Shown: positions 26,720 to 35,412 of the stretch, in pieces
Layout of the letters: each line of letters begins with the position of its first letter
How positions within the stretch are numbered: the first letter of the stretch is position 1
Source: Chlamydiales bacterium
GTDB lineage: Bacteria; Chlamydiota; Chlamydiia; Chlamydiales; JAAKFR01
Direction of reading: 5' to 3'
Assembly (NCBI GenBank): GCA_022601445.1
Contig: JAJACP010000003.1
Location: forward strand, 62,001 to 126,000
DNA length: 64,000 bases
Position numbers and translations under genes: made by a program
The notes under the pieces: model-generated
What the model saw: only the letters and a program-made list of their open reading frames with translations
Database searches by the model: none
What the model was told of the DNA's origin: nothing

Positions 26720-27079
26720 ATGGTTAGAGCAACAAGTGCACCCGCGTCACGCCGTCGTCGTAAACGCCTTTTAAAGCGTGCCAAAGGTTTTTGGGGCGAT
26801 CGTAAGAATCACGTTCGCCAATCGACTAACGCGGTGATGAGCGCGATGGCGTTCAATTACCGTCACAGAAAGTTAAAGAAGCGCGATTTTCGCAGACTTT
26901 GGATCACCCGCGTGGGTGTGGGAGCGAAGATCAACGGTCTTTCATATAGTAAGTTGATTAACGGCTTGAAAAAAGCGGGTTGTGAGCTGAACCGGAAAAT
27001 GCTTTCCGAGATGGCGATTCATGATCCTGCCGGCTTTAAGGCAGTAGCGGAGATGGCTAAGAACGCACTTGTATCATGA
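26720..27079 (+). CDS. rplT: 50S ribosomal protein L20 (119 aa)
   Basis: Full-length L20 with the basic N-terminus (RRRRKRLLKRAKGFWGDRKN) and the C-terminal half with LWITRVGVGAKINGLSYS. L20 binds 23S rRNA early in 50S assembly. It lies five nt after rpmI and overlaps pheS by four (ATGA). Confidence 0.96.
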   Translation: MVRATSAPASRRRRKRLLKRAKGFWGDRKNHVRQSTNAVMSAMAFNYRHRKLKKRDFRRLWITRVGVGAKINGLSYSKLINGLKKAGCELNRKMLSEMAIHDPAGFKAVAEMAKNALVS

Positions 27080-28101
27080 CACTTGGGGAAACCATCAGTG
27101 CGATCAGGTCAGATGCTGAGCAAGATCTTTGTCTATGCACGCAAGCCAAAGAGGTCGAAGCGTTAAAGATTAAGTATCTGGGGAAGAAAGGACGTGTACA
27201 AGGGCTGATGCCTTTGCTTAAAGACGTTTCGGGCGATCAGCGTCCTCAGCTTGGAAAGTTGATCAACGATCTTAAAACCACGCTTGAGGAGCAGTTCACT
27301 TTTGCCCTTGAGCGTTTTGCATCAACAGAGTTAAATGCTCGGTTAAAAACTGAGTGGTTGGATGCAACCTTGCCGGGGCGTCGTCGTTTTCTCGGGCGTG
27401 AGCACGTCATTGTGAAGATGTTAGACGAAGCGTTAGAGATTTTATCGGGCATGGGCTTTTCTGTTCAATATGGGCCTGACATAGAATCAGATTTCTATAA
27501 TTTTGAAGCTTTGAATTTTCCTAAGGATCATCCGGCTCGTGACATGCATGACACCTTTTACATTTCGGGTGACATGTTGTTGCGGACGCACACATCCAAT
27601 ACGCAAGTGCGTGTGATGGAGAGTAGTGCGCCACCTATTCGGATGGTAGCTCCAGGTAAAAGTTATCGCAACGAAGATGTTTCGGCCCGTTCCCACGTGT
27701 TGTTTCATCAGGTTGAAGGTTTGTACATCGACAAAAACGTTACCTTTGCAGATTTATTGGCGACATTAGAAGAGTTTTTTGTTAAGCTTCTTCATCAAGA
27801 AATCAAGATGCGCTACCGTCCCAGCTATTTTCCTTTTGTGGAGCCTGGTGTAGAGATTGACATTAGTTGCATTATGTGTGAACAAAAGGGGTGTTCGGTT
27901 TGCAAGCAGACCGGTTGGCTTGAAGTGGCTGGGGCTGGCATGGTGCATCCTGAGGTAATGAAGTCGGGAGGTTTGGATCCTGAGGAGTATTTGGGTTATG
28001 CGTGGGGTTTTGGGATTGAGCGTTTAGCGATGCTGCGGTATCGGATTCCGGACATACGGCTTTTTCAGGAGAATAATTTACGGTTTTTACAACAGTTTTA
28101 G
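27076..28101 (+). CDS. pheS: Phenylalanyl-tRNA synthetase alpha subunit (341 aa)
   Basis: Class II catalytic subunit: motif 2 region [20 protein letters not shown], motif 3 [12 protein letters not shown], and substrate region HTSNTQVR. The N-terminal coiled coil (residues 1-90) binds tRNA. pheT is not next to it, as in Chlamydia. The stop is three bases before tRNA-Ser, so the tRNA is probably cut from the same transcript. Confidence 0.96.
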   Translation: MTLGETISAIRSDAEQDLCLCTQAKEVEALKIKYLGKKGRVQGLMPLLKDVSGDQRPQLGKLINDLKTTLEEQFTFALERFASTELNARLKTEWLDATLPGRRRFLGREHVIVKMLDEALEILSGMGFSVQYGPDIESDFYNFEALNFPKDHPARDMHDTFYISGDMLLRTHTSNTQVRVMESSAPPIRMVAPGKSYRNEDVSARSHVLFHQVEGLYIDKNVTFADLLATLEEFFVKLLHQEIKMRYRPSYFPFVEPGVEIDISCIMCEQKGCSVCKQTGWLEVAGAGMVHPEVMKSGGLDPEEYLGYAWGFGIERLAMLRYRIPDIRLFQENNLRFLQQF

Positions 28102-28104
28102 TAT

Positions 28105-28189
28105 GGAAGAGTGGCAGAGTGGCCGAATGCGCCTGTCTTGAAAACAGGAGTTGGGCAACCAACCGGGGGTTCGAATCCCTCCTCTTCCG
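28105..28189 (+). tRNA. tRNA-Ser (TGA anticodon)
   Basis: An 85-nt class II tRNA. The acceptor GGAAGAG pairs with CTCTTCC, the anticodon loop is CTTGAAA (anticodon TGA), a long variable arm is present, and the T loop is TTCGAAT. The discriminator is G and CCA is not encoded. Its last 18 bases recur downstream. Confidence 0.96.
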
Positions 28190-28194
28190 AAATC

Positions 28195-28229
28195 AAAAAG
28201 GAGAAGCTCAAGCTTCTCCTTTTTGTTTT
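28195..28229 (+). terminator. Strong intrinsic terminator after tRNA-Ser
   Basis: AAAAAGGAGAAGCT (28195-28208) and AGCTTCTCCTTTTT (28211-28224) form a perfect 14-bp stem with a two-base loop, followed by GTTTTT. It ends the infC-pheS-tRNA transcript. Confidence 0.9.
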
Positions 28230-28363
28230 TGGGAGAGAAGCGGAAGCGGCCGAGCTTTCGCGTGAAGGGATTTAGACCCAGGAGGCTAAATGGCTCTGTC
28301 ATCCATCTTTGTTGCAGCAACGTATCTGCTTCGTTTTTCTCCGCGGCAATGTCACAAGACATT

Positions 28364-28655
28364 ACCTTGTCGCTCACCTCGCATCTACAACACTGCAAAA
28401 AGCCGCTGCCACAGCCCTTTAGTCGCCTGGGTCTGAAAGGTTGAAACTCGCGAGCGAGAGCGAGACGAGTAACCCCGCCCTGGAAGGGCGAATCCCTCCT
28501 CTTCCGTTTTTTCTTCGAAAAACCGTCATCGTCGGGACGCCTCGGTGCCCTACGGGCACTCTCGGACATTTCCCTTCTGAACGCTCCGCCGGAGCCTCCA
28601 GAAGTGTCCAATGTCCTCCTCTTCCGTTTTTGGCGGCATCTTTGTCCGATCTCTC
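28364..28655. repeat. Left copy of repeat flanking the ATPase gene, with two tRNA-Ser tail copies
   Basis: 28364-28487 matches 30039-30162 with no gaps. 28611-28655 matches 30163-30207. Two copies of the tRNA-Ser 3' end are included: 18 identical bases at 28489-28506 and 13 bases at 28614-28626. An inverted repeat also links 28274-28290 with 28418-28434 (15 of 17 positions). The open frames here are not genes. The stretch 28656-28750 shows only a run of C and no gene. Confidence 0.8.
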
Positions 28656-28750
28656 CTCGGCTGTACCCCCCCCCAGCACTACCCTTGCCCTAGATCGAAC
28701 AAATCTACTCACTAAAAAATATCATGGCATTTTTGAACTTTTATCGCATG

Positions 28751-29908
28751 CTAAGGACTATTAGAATTTTCAATTTCGTTTAGGTAATTTTCTAATCCTT
28801 TAACTGTAACTTTTTCTGAAAGTGAATAATTGCGATTCCCAGGGTAAATGACATGAAGATGCTCGATGGGCAAATCTTGCAAAATGCTGTGCATTGATTT
28901 TGTTATCTTGGGTGCGTCGGAAAACTTAAATTCAAAAGCAATGAACTTGCCCTGTTGATGAATCATAAGGTCAACTTCTGCCCCTGAATAGGTTGACCAA
29001 AAGTAGCAATCCTGGCTACGGACTTGATGGATACGGATAATTTCTTCGATTGCAAAGCCTTCCCAGGAGGCACCAAGCTTTGGATAGCGTAATAGTTCAG
29101 CGTGAGTGCGTAAGTTTAGAATAGAATGTAAGATACCGCTATCGCGCAGATAGACTTTGGGAGCTTTAACTTGCCTCTTTTTTATACTTGCATGCCAAGG
29201 TTGTAATTGGCGAACCATGAATGTACCAGTCAAAAGATCCAGATAGCGGCGAATTGTCGTATCAGAGGCGCCAAATGAACGTCCCAGCTCTGAAGCATTA
29301 AAAATATTTCCATGGTAGTGCGCTAACATTGTCCAAAAACGGCGTAATGACTCAGGAGCAATTTTAATCCCTAAGTTAGGGATGTCCTGTTCTAAAAATG
29401 TGCGAATGTAGAAGTCTCTCCAATCGAAGCTGTCCTGCTCAGTTTCAGACAAGTATGATAAGGGGAAACCCCCTCTATCCCACAGTTGTTGAAGATTATG
29501 TGTTTCACTAAAAGAAAAAGGGGTTAGTTCAAGATAGGCGATTCTTCCTGCCAAAGTTTCGGATGACTGCTTAATCAGGTCTCGAGAAGCACTACCAAGA
29601 ATCAAGAATCGCTGCTTTAACTGATGATCATCAATGAGGACCCTTAAAACTGGAAATAAGTCGGGTTTTCGTTGAATTTCGTCGATCACGATTAGACCCG
29701 ACAAAGGACGAAGAGCCAGCATTGCATTATCTAATCTTTGCACGTCGATTGGATCTTCGAGGTCAAAGTAGTTTTCACGTGGAAAGTTATTTTTTAAATA
29801 TTGTTTAGATAGCGTTGTTTTACCGCACTGGCGTGGTCCAAGAAGAGCCACAATGGAATGAGTCCGAAAATAACGCTCTATTTTCTCCAAAAAAAGTGAT
29901 CTAAGCAT
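28751..29908 (-). CDS. AAA_14 / DUF4143 ATPase, copy 2 (385 aa)
   Basis: Walker A is GPRQCGKT near residues 24-31, Walker B is GLIVIDEIQ, and an arginine-sensor-like segment LGSASRDLIKQS follows. The middle has a winged-helix-like part (SELGRSFGASDTTIRRYLDLL), and the C-terminus carries AEVDLMI followed by FEFKFSD, a PD-(D/E)xK-like pattern. It lies inside a block bounded by repeats that end in tRNA-Ser 3' sequence. A 15-bp imperfect palindrome is just upstream. Function in this family is unproven. Confidence 0.85.
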   Translation of the reverse strand: MLRSLFLEKIERYFRTHSIVALLGPRQCGKTTLSKQYLKNNFPRENYFDLEDPIDVQRLDNAMLALRPLSGLIVIDEIQRKPDLFPVLRVLIDDHQLKQRFLILGSASRDLIKQSSETLAGRIAYLELTPFSFSETHNLQQLWDRGGFPLSYLSETEQDSFDWRDFYIRTFLEQDIPNLGIKIAPESLRRFWTMLAHYHGNIFNASELGRSFGASDTTIRRYLDLLTGTFMVRQLQPWHASIKKRQVKAPKVYLRDSGILHSILNLRTHAELLRYPKLGASWEGFAIEEIIRIHQVRSQDCYFWSTYSGAEVDLMIHQQGKFIAFEFKFSDAPKITKSMHSILQDLPIEHLHVIYPGNRNYSLSEKVTVKGLENYLNEIENSNSP

Positions 29909-29915
29909 GAGATCC

Positions 29916-29948
29916 TTGAAAATTCGGTATATGATACAGAATATTCAA
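29916..29948. promoter_or_regulatory. Imperfect palindrome upstream of ATPase copy 2
   Basis: TTGAAAATTCGGTAT (29916-29930) and ATACAGAATATTCAA (29934-29948) pair at 13 of 15 positions around ATG. The edge lies eight bases from the start codon at 29908. Confidence 0.6.
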
Positions 29949-30038
29949 TGATTCAATTTGTTTCAACAAAAAAAGACTTTAGTATCAATCAGGGCTCTAG
30001 AGCTTATGTCTTTGGGGATCAAATTTTTCAATGCTCCC

Positions 30039-30207
30039 ACCTTGTTGCTCACCTCGCATCTACATTGCTGCAAAAAGCCGCTGCCAGAGCTCTTTAATCT
30101 CCAGGGCATGAAAGGTTGAAACCCGCGAGCAAGAGCGAGACGAGTAACCCCGCCCTGGAAGGATGTCCTCCTCTTCCGTTTTTAGTGGCATCTTTGTCCG
30201 ATCTCTC
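30039..30207. repeat. Right copy of the repeat flanking the ATPase gene
   Basis: Matches 28364-28487 and then 28611-28655, as if 123 bases between two tRNA-tail copies had been deleted. It contains the tRNA-Ser tail TCCTCCTCTTCCG at 30166-30178. The remaining stretches 29949-30038 and 30208-30420 hold no gene that I can support. Confidence 0.8.
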
Positions 30208-30420
30208 GATAAAGTAACAATCTGCTGCGATCTACACCGTCCATATGCTATTTGGAACAAAACATGACGAAAAGTCTAGCTTTGCCTCATACTTCAGAAT
30301 TACATAGCGCTTGTCGGGTTAGCAGACTAGAAATAATCGACAGAAGTAGACATACCTCTGTTCTTGTATTGGGAAATACACACAAAATTCAGTTTAAGAT
30401 GCTAATGCGAGGAAAAGATA

Positions 30421-31179
30421 ATGTTTCAGGAAATGGGAGGAAAAGTTGGTGTCATTACAGGCGCAACTTCAGGCATCGGTCGTGAGTCTGCTCTATTGCT
30501 AGCTCAGCATGGAGTCAAAGTTGTGCTAGCAGGAAGAAATGAAGAGCGTGGCTCAGAGTTGCAAGATGAAATTTCTTCAAAGGGAGGAACTGCTCTGTTT
30601 GTGCCAACAGATGTTTCAAATTGTGCCTCTGTAAAAAATCTCATAGATACAGCGCAAAGTTCTTTTGGATCGATCCATTATGCGCTCAACAATGCAGGCA
30701 CCGAAGGTCGCTTGGGTCCTATAAACGAAATGGAAGAAGAAGATTTTCATGAAGTGTTAAACACCAATTTAAAGGGAATATGGCTTTGCCTTAAGTTTCA
30801 GCTTCAAGCAATGGCTACTGAGGGTGGCTCCATTATCAATATTTCTACTAATTTAACCCGGATGGCAATGCCAGGAACTGGCCTTTATACAGCCAGTAAA
30901 GCTGGAGTGGAAAGCTTAACAAAGATCGCTGCGATGGAATTCGCGGAACAGGGTATCAGAGTCAATGCCATTAGCCCAGGTGCTGTGGATACGCCCATGA
31001 TACGACGCATTTATCCAGAGGAAAGAGAGAGAAAAAGACTCGGTGCGACCAATCCCCAAAAGAGGATGGCGGATCCAAAAGAGATTGCCCAGGCTGCTCT
31101 TTGGCTATTTTCTCCGCTGTCTACTCACGTTAACGGAACTGTCATGTTCGTTGATGGAGGAGGATCCCTTAGTAGCTAA
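30421..31179 (+). CDS. Short-chain dehydrogenase/reductase (252 aa)
   Basis: Classical SDR with the cofactor motif TGATSGIG, an arginine after the second strand (AGRN) that suggests NADPH, NNAG, and the catalytic Ser and YxxxK (GLYTASK). The C-terminal PGAVDTPM and NGTVMFVDGGGS are typical of glucose dehydrogenase-like SDRs. GAGGA precedes the ATG. Substrate unknown. It may form a small accessory set with the GNAT and SnoaL-like genes. Confidence 0.88.
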   Translation: MFQEMGGKVGVITGATSGIGRESALLLAQHGVKVVLAGRNEERGSELQDEISSKGGTALFVPTDVSNCASVKNLIDTAQSSFGSIHYALNNAGTEGRLGPINEMEEEDFHEVLNTNLKGIWLCLKFQLQAMATEGGSIINISTNLTRMAMPGTGLYTASKAGVESLTKIAAMEFAEQGIRVNAISPGAVDTPMIRRIYPEERERKRLGATNPQKRMADPKEIAQAALWLFSPLSTHVNGTVMFVDGGGSLSS

Positions 31180-31229
31180 CGTGTATGTGTGTGCCTGGTC
31201 TCAAGTGAACCTTTTTGTGAGAACAAAAT

Positions 31230-31691
31230 ATGAAGCCCTATACTGCAGAAATTGTGGAGAATCTTCCAAAAAACATTGATGAGAAGATGAGAGCCGATCT
31301 CATCGCTTATGAAAAAAGCCATGGAATCGATTTCAACCATAAACGCTTTTCGATTATTTTAAAAAATGATGCCGATGAAGCGGTGGGTGTTCTCAATGGA
31401 TTTACAGTCTACGCCGAGGTGTACGTTGATGATCTTTGGGTAGACCAATCGTGCCGCAGGCAAGGTTTAGGGCGCCTGCTGCTGCAGCTCCTTGAAGAGC
31501 GCTTTAGAGGAAAGGGCTTCTATAACATCAATCTGGTCACCAGTGCCTTTCAAGCTCCAGTTTTTTATGAAAAATGCGGATTCAAGCGGGAGTTTGTAAG
31601 AGAAAACGTCCAAAACCCCAAGCTAGCCAAAACATTTTTTGTTAAGTATTTTGATGAAGCACAAACGCAAGGCGTAGTTTCAGATTGTTAA
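31230..31691 (+). CDS. GNAT-family N-acetyltransferase (153 aa)
   Basis: Acetyl-CoA-binding motif A is clear: VDDLWVDQSCRRQGLGRLLL, with the R/Q-x-x-G-x-G pattern RQGLGR. The later NLVTSAFQAPVFYEKCGF is motif B. The acceptor substrate is unknown. It ends four bases into the convergent SnoaL-like gene. Confidence 0.83.
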   Translation: MKPYTAEIVENLPKNIDEKMRADLIAYEKSHGIDFNHKRFSIILKNDADEAVGVLNGFTVYAEVYVDDLWVDQSCRRQGLGRLLLQLLEERFRGKGFYNINLVTSAFQAPVFYEKCGFKREFVRENVQNPKLAKTFFVKYFDEAQTQGVVSDC

Positions 31692-32098
31692 GAGGCTCTC
31701 ATCTGCTTCTCAAGGGTCCAGCTGTCAAGATAAGCCCAATATTCGATAACTTTTTCATTCTCAAGTCGATACATAGACATTCCTTGGTAAGTGATCGGCT
31801 TGCCCTGTGCTTCAATGCCGTTTAGCGCCTTTTGATGGGTGCCTGTGGCGCGCCAATGGGAAACGACGATGTCGTTATCTTCCAACGTATGAAGCAAGGT
31901 TACATTGAGGTCAGGGATTGCCAAGATCCACTTTTGGATGGTCTCTGTCATCTCTTCACGCGATTTGAACTGCCCTAAAGGGCTGTGGATCCGAGTGGAT
32001 TCTGAAAATACATTGGCAATCATGGCCAGATTTTTCTTGTTCCACACCTCTAGCATGTATTTTTCAATGAGGCTCTTGTTCTTTGATTGGGATTCCAT
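31688..32098 (-). CDS. SnoaL-like (NTF2-fold) protein (136 aa)
   Basis: The pattern EKYMLEVWNKKNLAMIANVF, PLGQFKSREEM and VSHWRATGTHQ with a final YWAYLDSW matches the SnoaL/polyketide-cyclase-like branch of the NTF2 fold. These proteins are small enzymes or ligand binders of varied role; the active site does not fix one here. The start lies 57 bp from the divergent autotransporter start. Confidence 0.75.
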   Translation of the reverse strand: MESQSKNKSLIEKYMLEVWNKKNLAMIANVFSESTRIHSPLGQFKSREEMTETIQKWILAIPDLNVTLLHTLEDNDIVVSHWRATGTHQKALNGIEAQGKPITYQGMSMYRLENEKVIEYWAYLDSWTLEKQMRAS

Positions 32099-32157
32099 TA
32101 TGTCCTTGTAAAGAACGCGTGTTATGCGTATCTGTTGGTCTTAAAAGAGGACTCATG

Positions 32158-34206
32158 ATGACACGATACCGTTATTTATTACTAGCTCTATTCAGTATGG
32201 CAATGCCCATCCATGCTGCTACTACAATCGTTAAAAATGGCGAGACTTCAGGTCCAATTTTCCTTGGAGGAGACGATGACCGTATCTTAGTCGAGGCAGG
32301 AGGCGCCATTGAGTCGGCTGGGAACTTTGAGATTGGAGCCGAGCTTTTTGGAGCGAATGTGCTGGGGAGCAATAGCGGTTCCATCACCATGACAGGACAG
32401 GGTGCTGATGGAATGCGTGCTTCAGGGGAAGCAGCAGAAATTCTCAATATGGGTAACATTACATTGACTAATGAGATTGCTACTGGAATGGCGTTGGGTG
32501 GAACAGATGTTAGAGGCAGCAACTCAGGTGTCATTACGGCCTTAGAGATTAATTCTGCGGGGATGTTAACTGAGGCTTCAGGTGGAATACTGATCAATAG
32601 CGGTGGGATCAATATGCTTGGAGACGATAGTGTTGGAATCCAAGATACTAACGCATCCGCTAGCATGTTAATCGCCAATCATGGGGCGATTTTTACCACA
32701 GGGGAATCGGGGCATGGTGTTTCCATCAGAGGAAACAATCAAACTACGGTCAATACAGGCTCGATTGTGACCACAAACACGCAGGCGGATGGAATTCGCT
32801 CCATTGTTGGAGTGAATCAAGTGGTCGATAATCGCGGCACAATTGTAACATTTGGAGATGGGGGAGATGCCATTTTGGTGTCGGGTACCAATCCAACAGG
32901 CCTCAATAGTGGAACGATCATCACCTCAGGCACAGAGGCTCATGGACTGCGATCGGGAGCTGCTAGTGCTATACTCGTAAACAGTGGTCTAGTTTCTGTA
33001 TCAGGGCCTACAGCCGACGGTGTTTTTAGTGTAACTGCGGATAACGTACTGACCAATAGTGGAACCATCCGCTCTTCAAATTTTGCGATCAATTTTTCTG
33101 GAACAGGTTCAACCGTTAATCTACTCCGAGGCTCGAATCTGCAAGGAGCGATACGCTCTGTGAACCCCCTCAATCTAAATGTAGAAACGGGATTGAACTT
33201 GGCTCTCACGATTCAGGGGGATTTTGCAGCACTCGGAATCGAGGCGCCGTTTGTGCAACTGGGGAGTGTGGTGGGCGTCGTGGATCCCACAGGGCTCTCT
33301 TTGCAAGCAGACGTGCTTGCCGATCTTTCTGACACCATCTTAGATGGTATTTACCGGTACCGAATCGGGAATTGTGGCCCCTCTTGTGGATGCGGGGCTT
33401 GGGTTCAGGGAATTGGAAGCGATCGAAAACGGAGCCATAACACTGGAGTCATTGGTTACCATAACTCTCAAGGGGGCTTTCTCATTGGATATGGAGGGAG
33501 TCAGCTGGGCCTCTTTGGGGGCGCTACGTTTGGAAGAGTGGAAGTCGATAGAAAGACGCAAACAGCAGACATCAACACGTACTTGGGGGGAGTGACCTAT
33601 GAGGGACGTTTTTGTGACAACTATGTGGGAGCAGCTCTTGCTCTTGGGTATGTCGACTGGAGCAATGATCGTTATGTGATGAACAACCTTGCTCCTGGGG
33701 GCGTGGAAACAGCTAAGGCCTCAATTGATGGATTCTTCGTCTCTCCTGAGCTCACGTTAGCGCGTCCATTTGGCTCTTTTTTCAGCAAACCCCTAATCTT
33801 GAGCGTTACTCTTCGCTACGCCGGTCTTTTCCTAGGAGACTATGAGGAGGAGGGATCACTGACTAATTTCTCAGTCAAGGACCGTGAAGTAGATCTGCTT
33901 ACAACCCGATTTGAAGCTGCCCTTCCCTTTGATCAGACGTGGACAGAGTGTTGTCGGAGCCTTGAGCCCTATGTTGGGCTCTTAGGTCGCTATCAAGTGG
34001 GTGGCACGCATATTCAAGGGGAACTTCTTGGACAGTCGCTGGAGTTTAGCCAGTGGGGACCTAACAACTTGGTTGCTTTTCTTTTGGGCTTTAGGGGAAT
34101 TCAGTCGATCGGGTGCTTGGATGTGACTCTCAATCTAGAAGGAAGCTTTGATCATGAGAGAGGTTCACGTATTCTCGGTGAGGGTGGTCTCGCTTGGCGC
34201 TTCTAA
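32158..34206 (+). CDS. Autotransporter-like outer-membrane protein (682 aa)
   Basis: A signal peptide (MTRYRYLLLALFSMAMPIHA) is followed by a passenger of about 370 residues rich in short repeats of the type NSGxIxTxGxxxxGI, which form a beta-helix in other autotransporters. The last 260 residues look like an autotransporter barrel, starting near CGAWVQGIGSDRK and ending in the aromatic residue of LAWRF. Cysteines near the barrel start (CGPSCGCG) may allow disulfide links. GAGG lies before a double ATG (32155, 32158); the second has better spacing. It is not a Pmp protein by its repeats. Confidence 0.8.
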   Translation: MTRYRYLLLALFSMAMPIHAATTIVKNGETSGPIFLGGDDDRILVEAGGAIESAGNFEIGAELFGANVLGSNSGSITMTGQGADGMRASGEAAEILNMGNITLTNEIATGMALGGTDVRGSNSGVITALEINSAGMLTEASGGILINSGGINMLGDDSVGIQDTNASASMLIANHGAIFTTGESGHGVSIRGNNQTTVNTGSIVTTNTQADGIRSIVGVNQVVDNRGTIVTFGDGGDAILVSGTNPTGLNSGTIITSGTEAHGLRSGAASAILVNSGLVSVSGPTADGVFSVTADNVLTNSGTIRSSNFAINFSGTGSTVNLLRGSNLQGAIRSVNPLNLNVETGLNLALTIQGDFAALGIEAPFVQLGSVVGVVDPTGLSLQADVLADLSDTILDGIYRYRIGNCGPSCGCGAWVQGIGSDRKRSHNTGVIGYHNSQGGFLIGYGGSQLGLFGGATFGRVEVDRKTQTADINTYLGGVTYEGRFCDNYVGAALALGYVDWSNDRYVMNNLAPGGVETAKASIDGFFVSPELTLARPFGSFFSKPLILSVTLRYAGLFLGDYEEEGSLTNFSVKDREVDLLTTRFEAALPFDQTWTECCRSLEPYVGLLGRYQVGGTHIQGELLGQSLEFSQWGPNNLVAFLLGFRGIQSIGCLDVTLNLEGSFDHERGSRILGEGGLAWRF

Positions 34207-34216
34207 CTTTTAGTTC

Positions 34217-35353
34217 CTATACAAGCGAGAGTTGAGCGAGCCAGGGAATCGCCTGCTTGATTTGAAGTTTACTGGGCAAAGACTTGTCTCGCAAAAGATT
34301 TTTTACCACTTGAAGGTGTGCGGCATCGGGAAACAATTTGCTAAAGTGGGGAAATCCTTTGGCGACATTACCGTTGCCCATCTTGACTTCGATCAAGTGT
34401 GTAGGGATTCCATCGAGGTTAACAAGAAAGTCAAGTTCTTGCCCATCCTTAGTTCTCAGGTAGTGGAGGGCTCCCTTGATTCCTTGTGTATCTTCTAGAA
34501 AATGCATTTCTTTTTTCAAAGCGTTTGCCACAATATTCTCTAACCGAGCCCCTTCATCCTCTACTAGAGCGTGATCGTAGAAATAGAATTTGGGTTCTTT
34601 TTTCAGGGAGCGGTTCACATTTCGAGTATACGGGGTGACGCGGTGAATAATATAGAGATTTTCTAGAAGTTGCAGCCAGCGCTTGATGGTATTGGGATCA
34701 CGCTCAAGGTCGCGGGCAAGATTGGCGTACGAAACTGTTGATCCCACTCTTTGACTGAGCAGGAAAACAAGGGTTTGTACAGACTCAATATCTCGGACCG
34801 ATGATAGGTCGATCAAATCCTGCCTTAGAATAATATCAATGTGACTCTGACGCCAACGTTTGTAATAGGTTCGACTCCCTTCTAGAAAAGGCTCCGGAAA
34901 TCCACTGCACTGCCATAGAGTTTCAAATCCTTCTTCTATACCGACATCCAAAAGCTGAGAGACTTCTTTTAGATCTAATGGATGCAAGCGGTATTGGAAG
35001 TAACGTCCTGCAAGCGAATCTCCCACTCTCTTGTGAATGTCTAGTTTGGCACTTCCGGTTACGACCATCTGGGGAGGAATCCCTTCGGTATCAAATACTC
35101 CTTTTAGCCAGCGTTTCCAGTTTTTCATCTTATGCAGTTCGTCAAAAATAACGAGCTGTTTCGATCGATCCCAATTCTTTTTTTGAATAGCTAATCGATC
35201 TTCGCTTGAATCGTAGTTAAAGTAGTCAAAACTATCATGAAGCTGTTTAGAAAGAGTGGTCTTCCCTGTCTGTCTTGGCCCACTAATTAAGACGATTTTT
35301 TTGGGCAGGTCCCTAAGAATAGAATTCTGTAGATTGCGTCTCATGCTGACCAT
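34217..35353 (-). CDS. AAA_14 / DUF4143 ATPase, copy 3 (378 aa)
   Basis: Walker A is GPRQTGKT, Walker B is QLVIFDELHKM, followed by TGSAKLDI and a helix-turn-helix-like middle (YANLARDLERDPNTIKRWL). The C-terminal ELDFLVN with LIEVKMG gives the PD-(D/E)xK-like motif. The ATG at 35353 lies within a large nested palindrome; ATG 35344 is an alternative. It follows the LRR gene on the same strand. Confidence 0.85.
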   Translation of the reverse strand: MVSMRRNLQNSILRDLPKKIVLISGPRQTGKTTLSKQLHDSFDYFNYDSSEDRLAIQKKNWDRSKQLVIFDELHKMKNWKRWLKGVFDTEGIPPQMVVTGSAKLDIHKRVGDSLAGRYFQYRLHPLDLKEVSQLLDVGIEEGFETLWQCSGFPEPFLEGSRTYYKRWRQSHIDIILRQDLIDLSSVRDIESVQTLVFLLSQRVGSTVSYANLARDLERDPNTIKRWLQLLENLYIIHRVTPYTRNVNRSLKKEPKFYFYDHALVEDEGARLENIVANALKKEMHFLEDTQGIKGALHYLRTKDGQELDFLVNLDGIPTHLIEVKMGNGNVAKGFPHFSKLFPDAAHLQVVKNLLRDKSLPSKLQIKQAIPWLAQLSLV

Positions 35354-35409
35354 TATGACACGTATTCCGTAATAGTCAAGACTAAAACGGAATAGATGCC
35401 ATAATGGTC
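35348..35409. promoter_or_regulatory. 62-bp nested palindrome over the start of ATPase copy 3
   Basis: Three symmetric pairs share one centre (35378.5): GACCATTATG/CATAATGGTC (35348-35357, 35400-35409), ATTCCGT/ACGGAAT (35364-35370, 35387-35393) and TAGTC/GACTA (35373-35377, 35380-35384). It also follows the LRR gene stop at once, so it might serve as a terminator as well. Confidence 0.75.
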
Positions 35410-35412
35410 GTT

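Noticed and set aside
28087-28611. 174-codon open frame on the minus strand over tRNA-Ser
   Set aside because: It runs through a tRNA gene, a terminator and the repeat region, and its protein has no recognisable features.
30252-30485. 77-codon frame before the SDR gene
   Set aside because: No ribosome binding site, odd composition, and it overlaps the clear SDR start.
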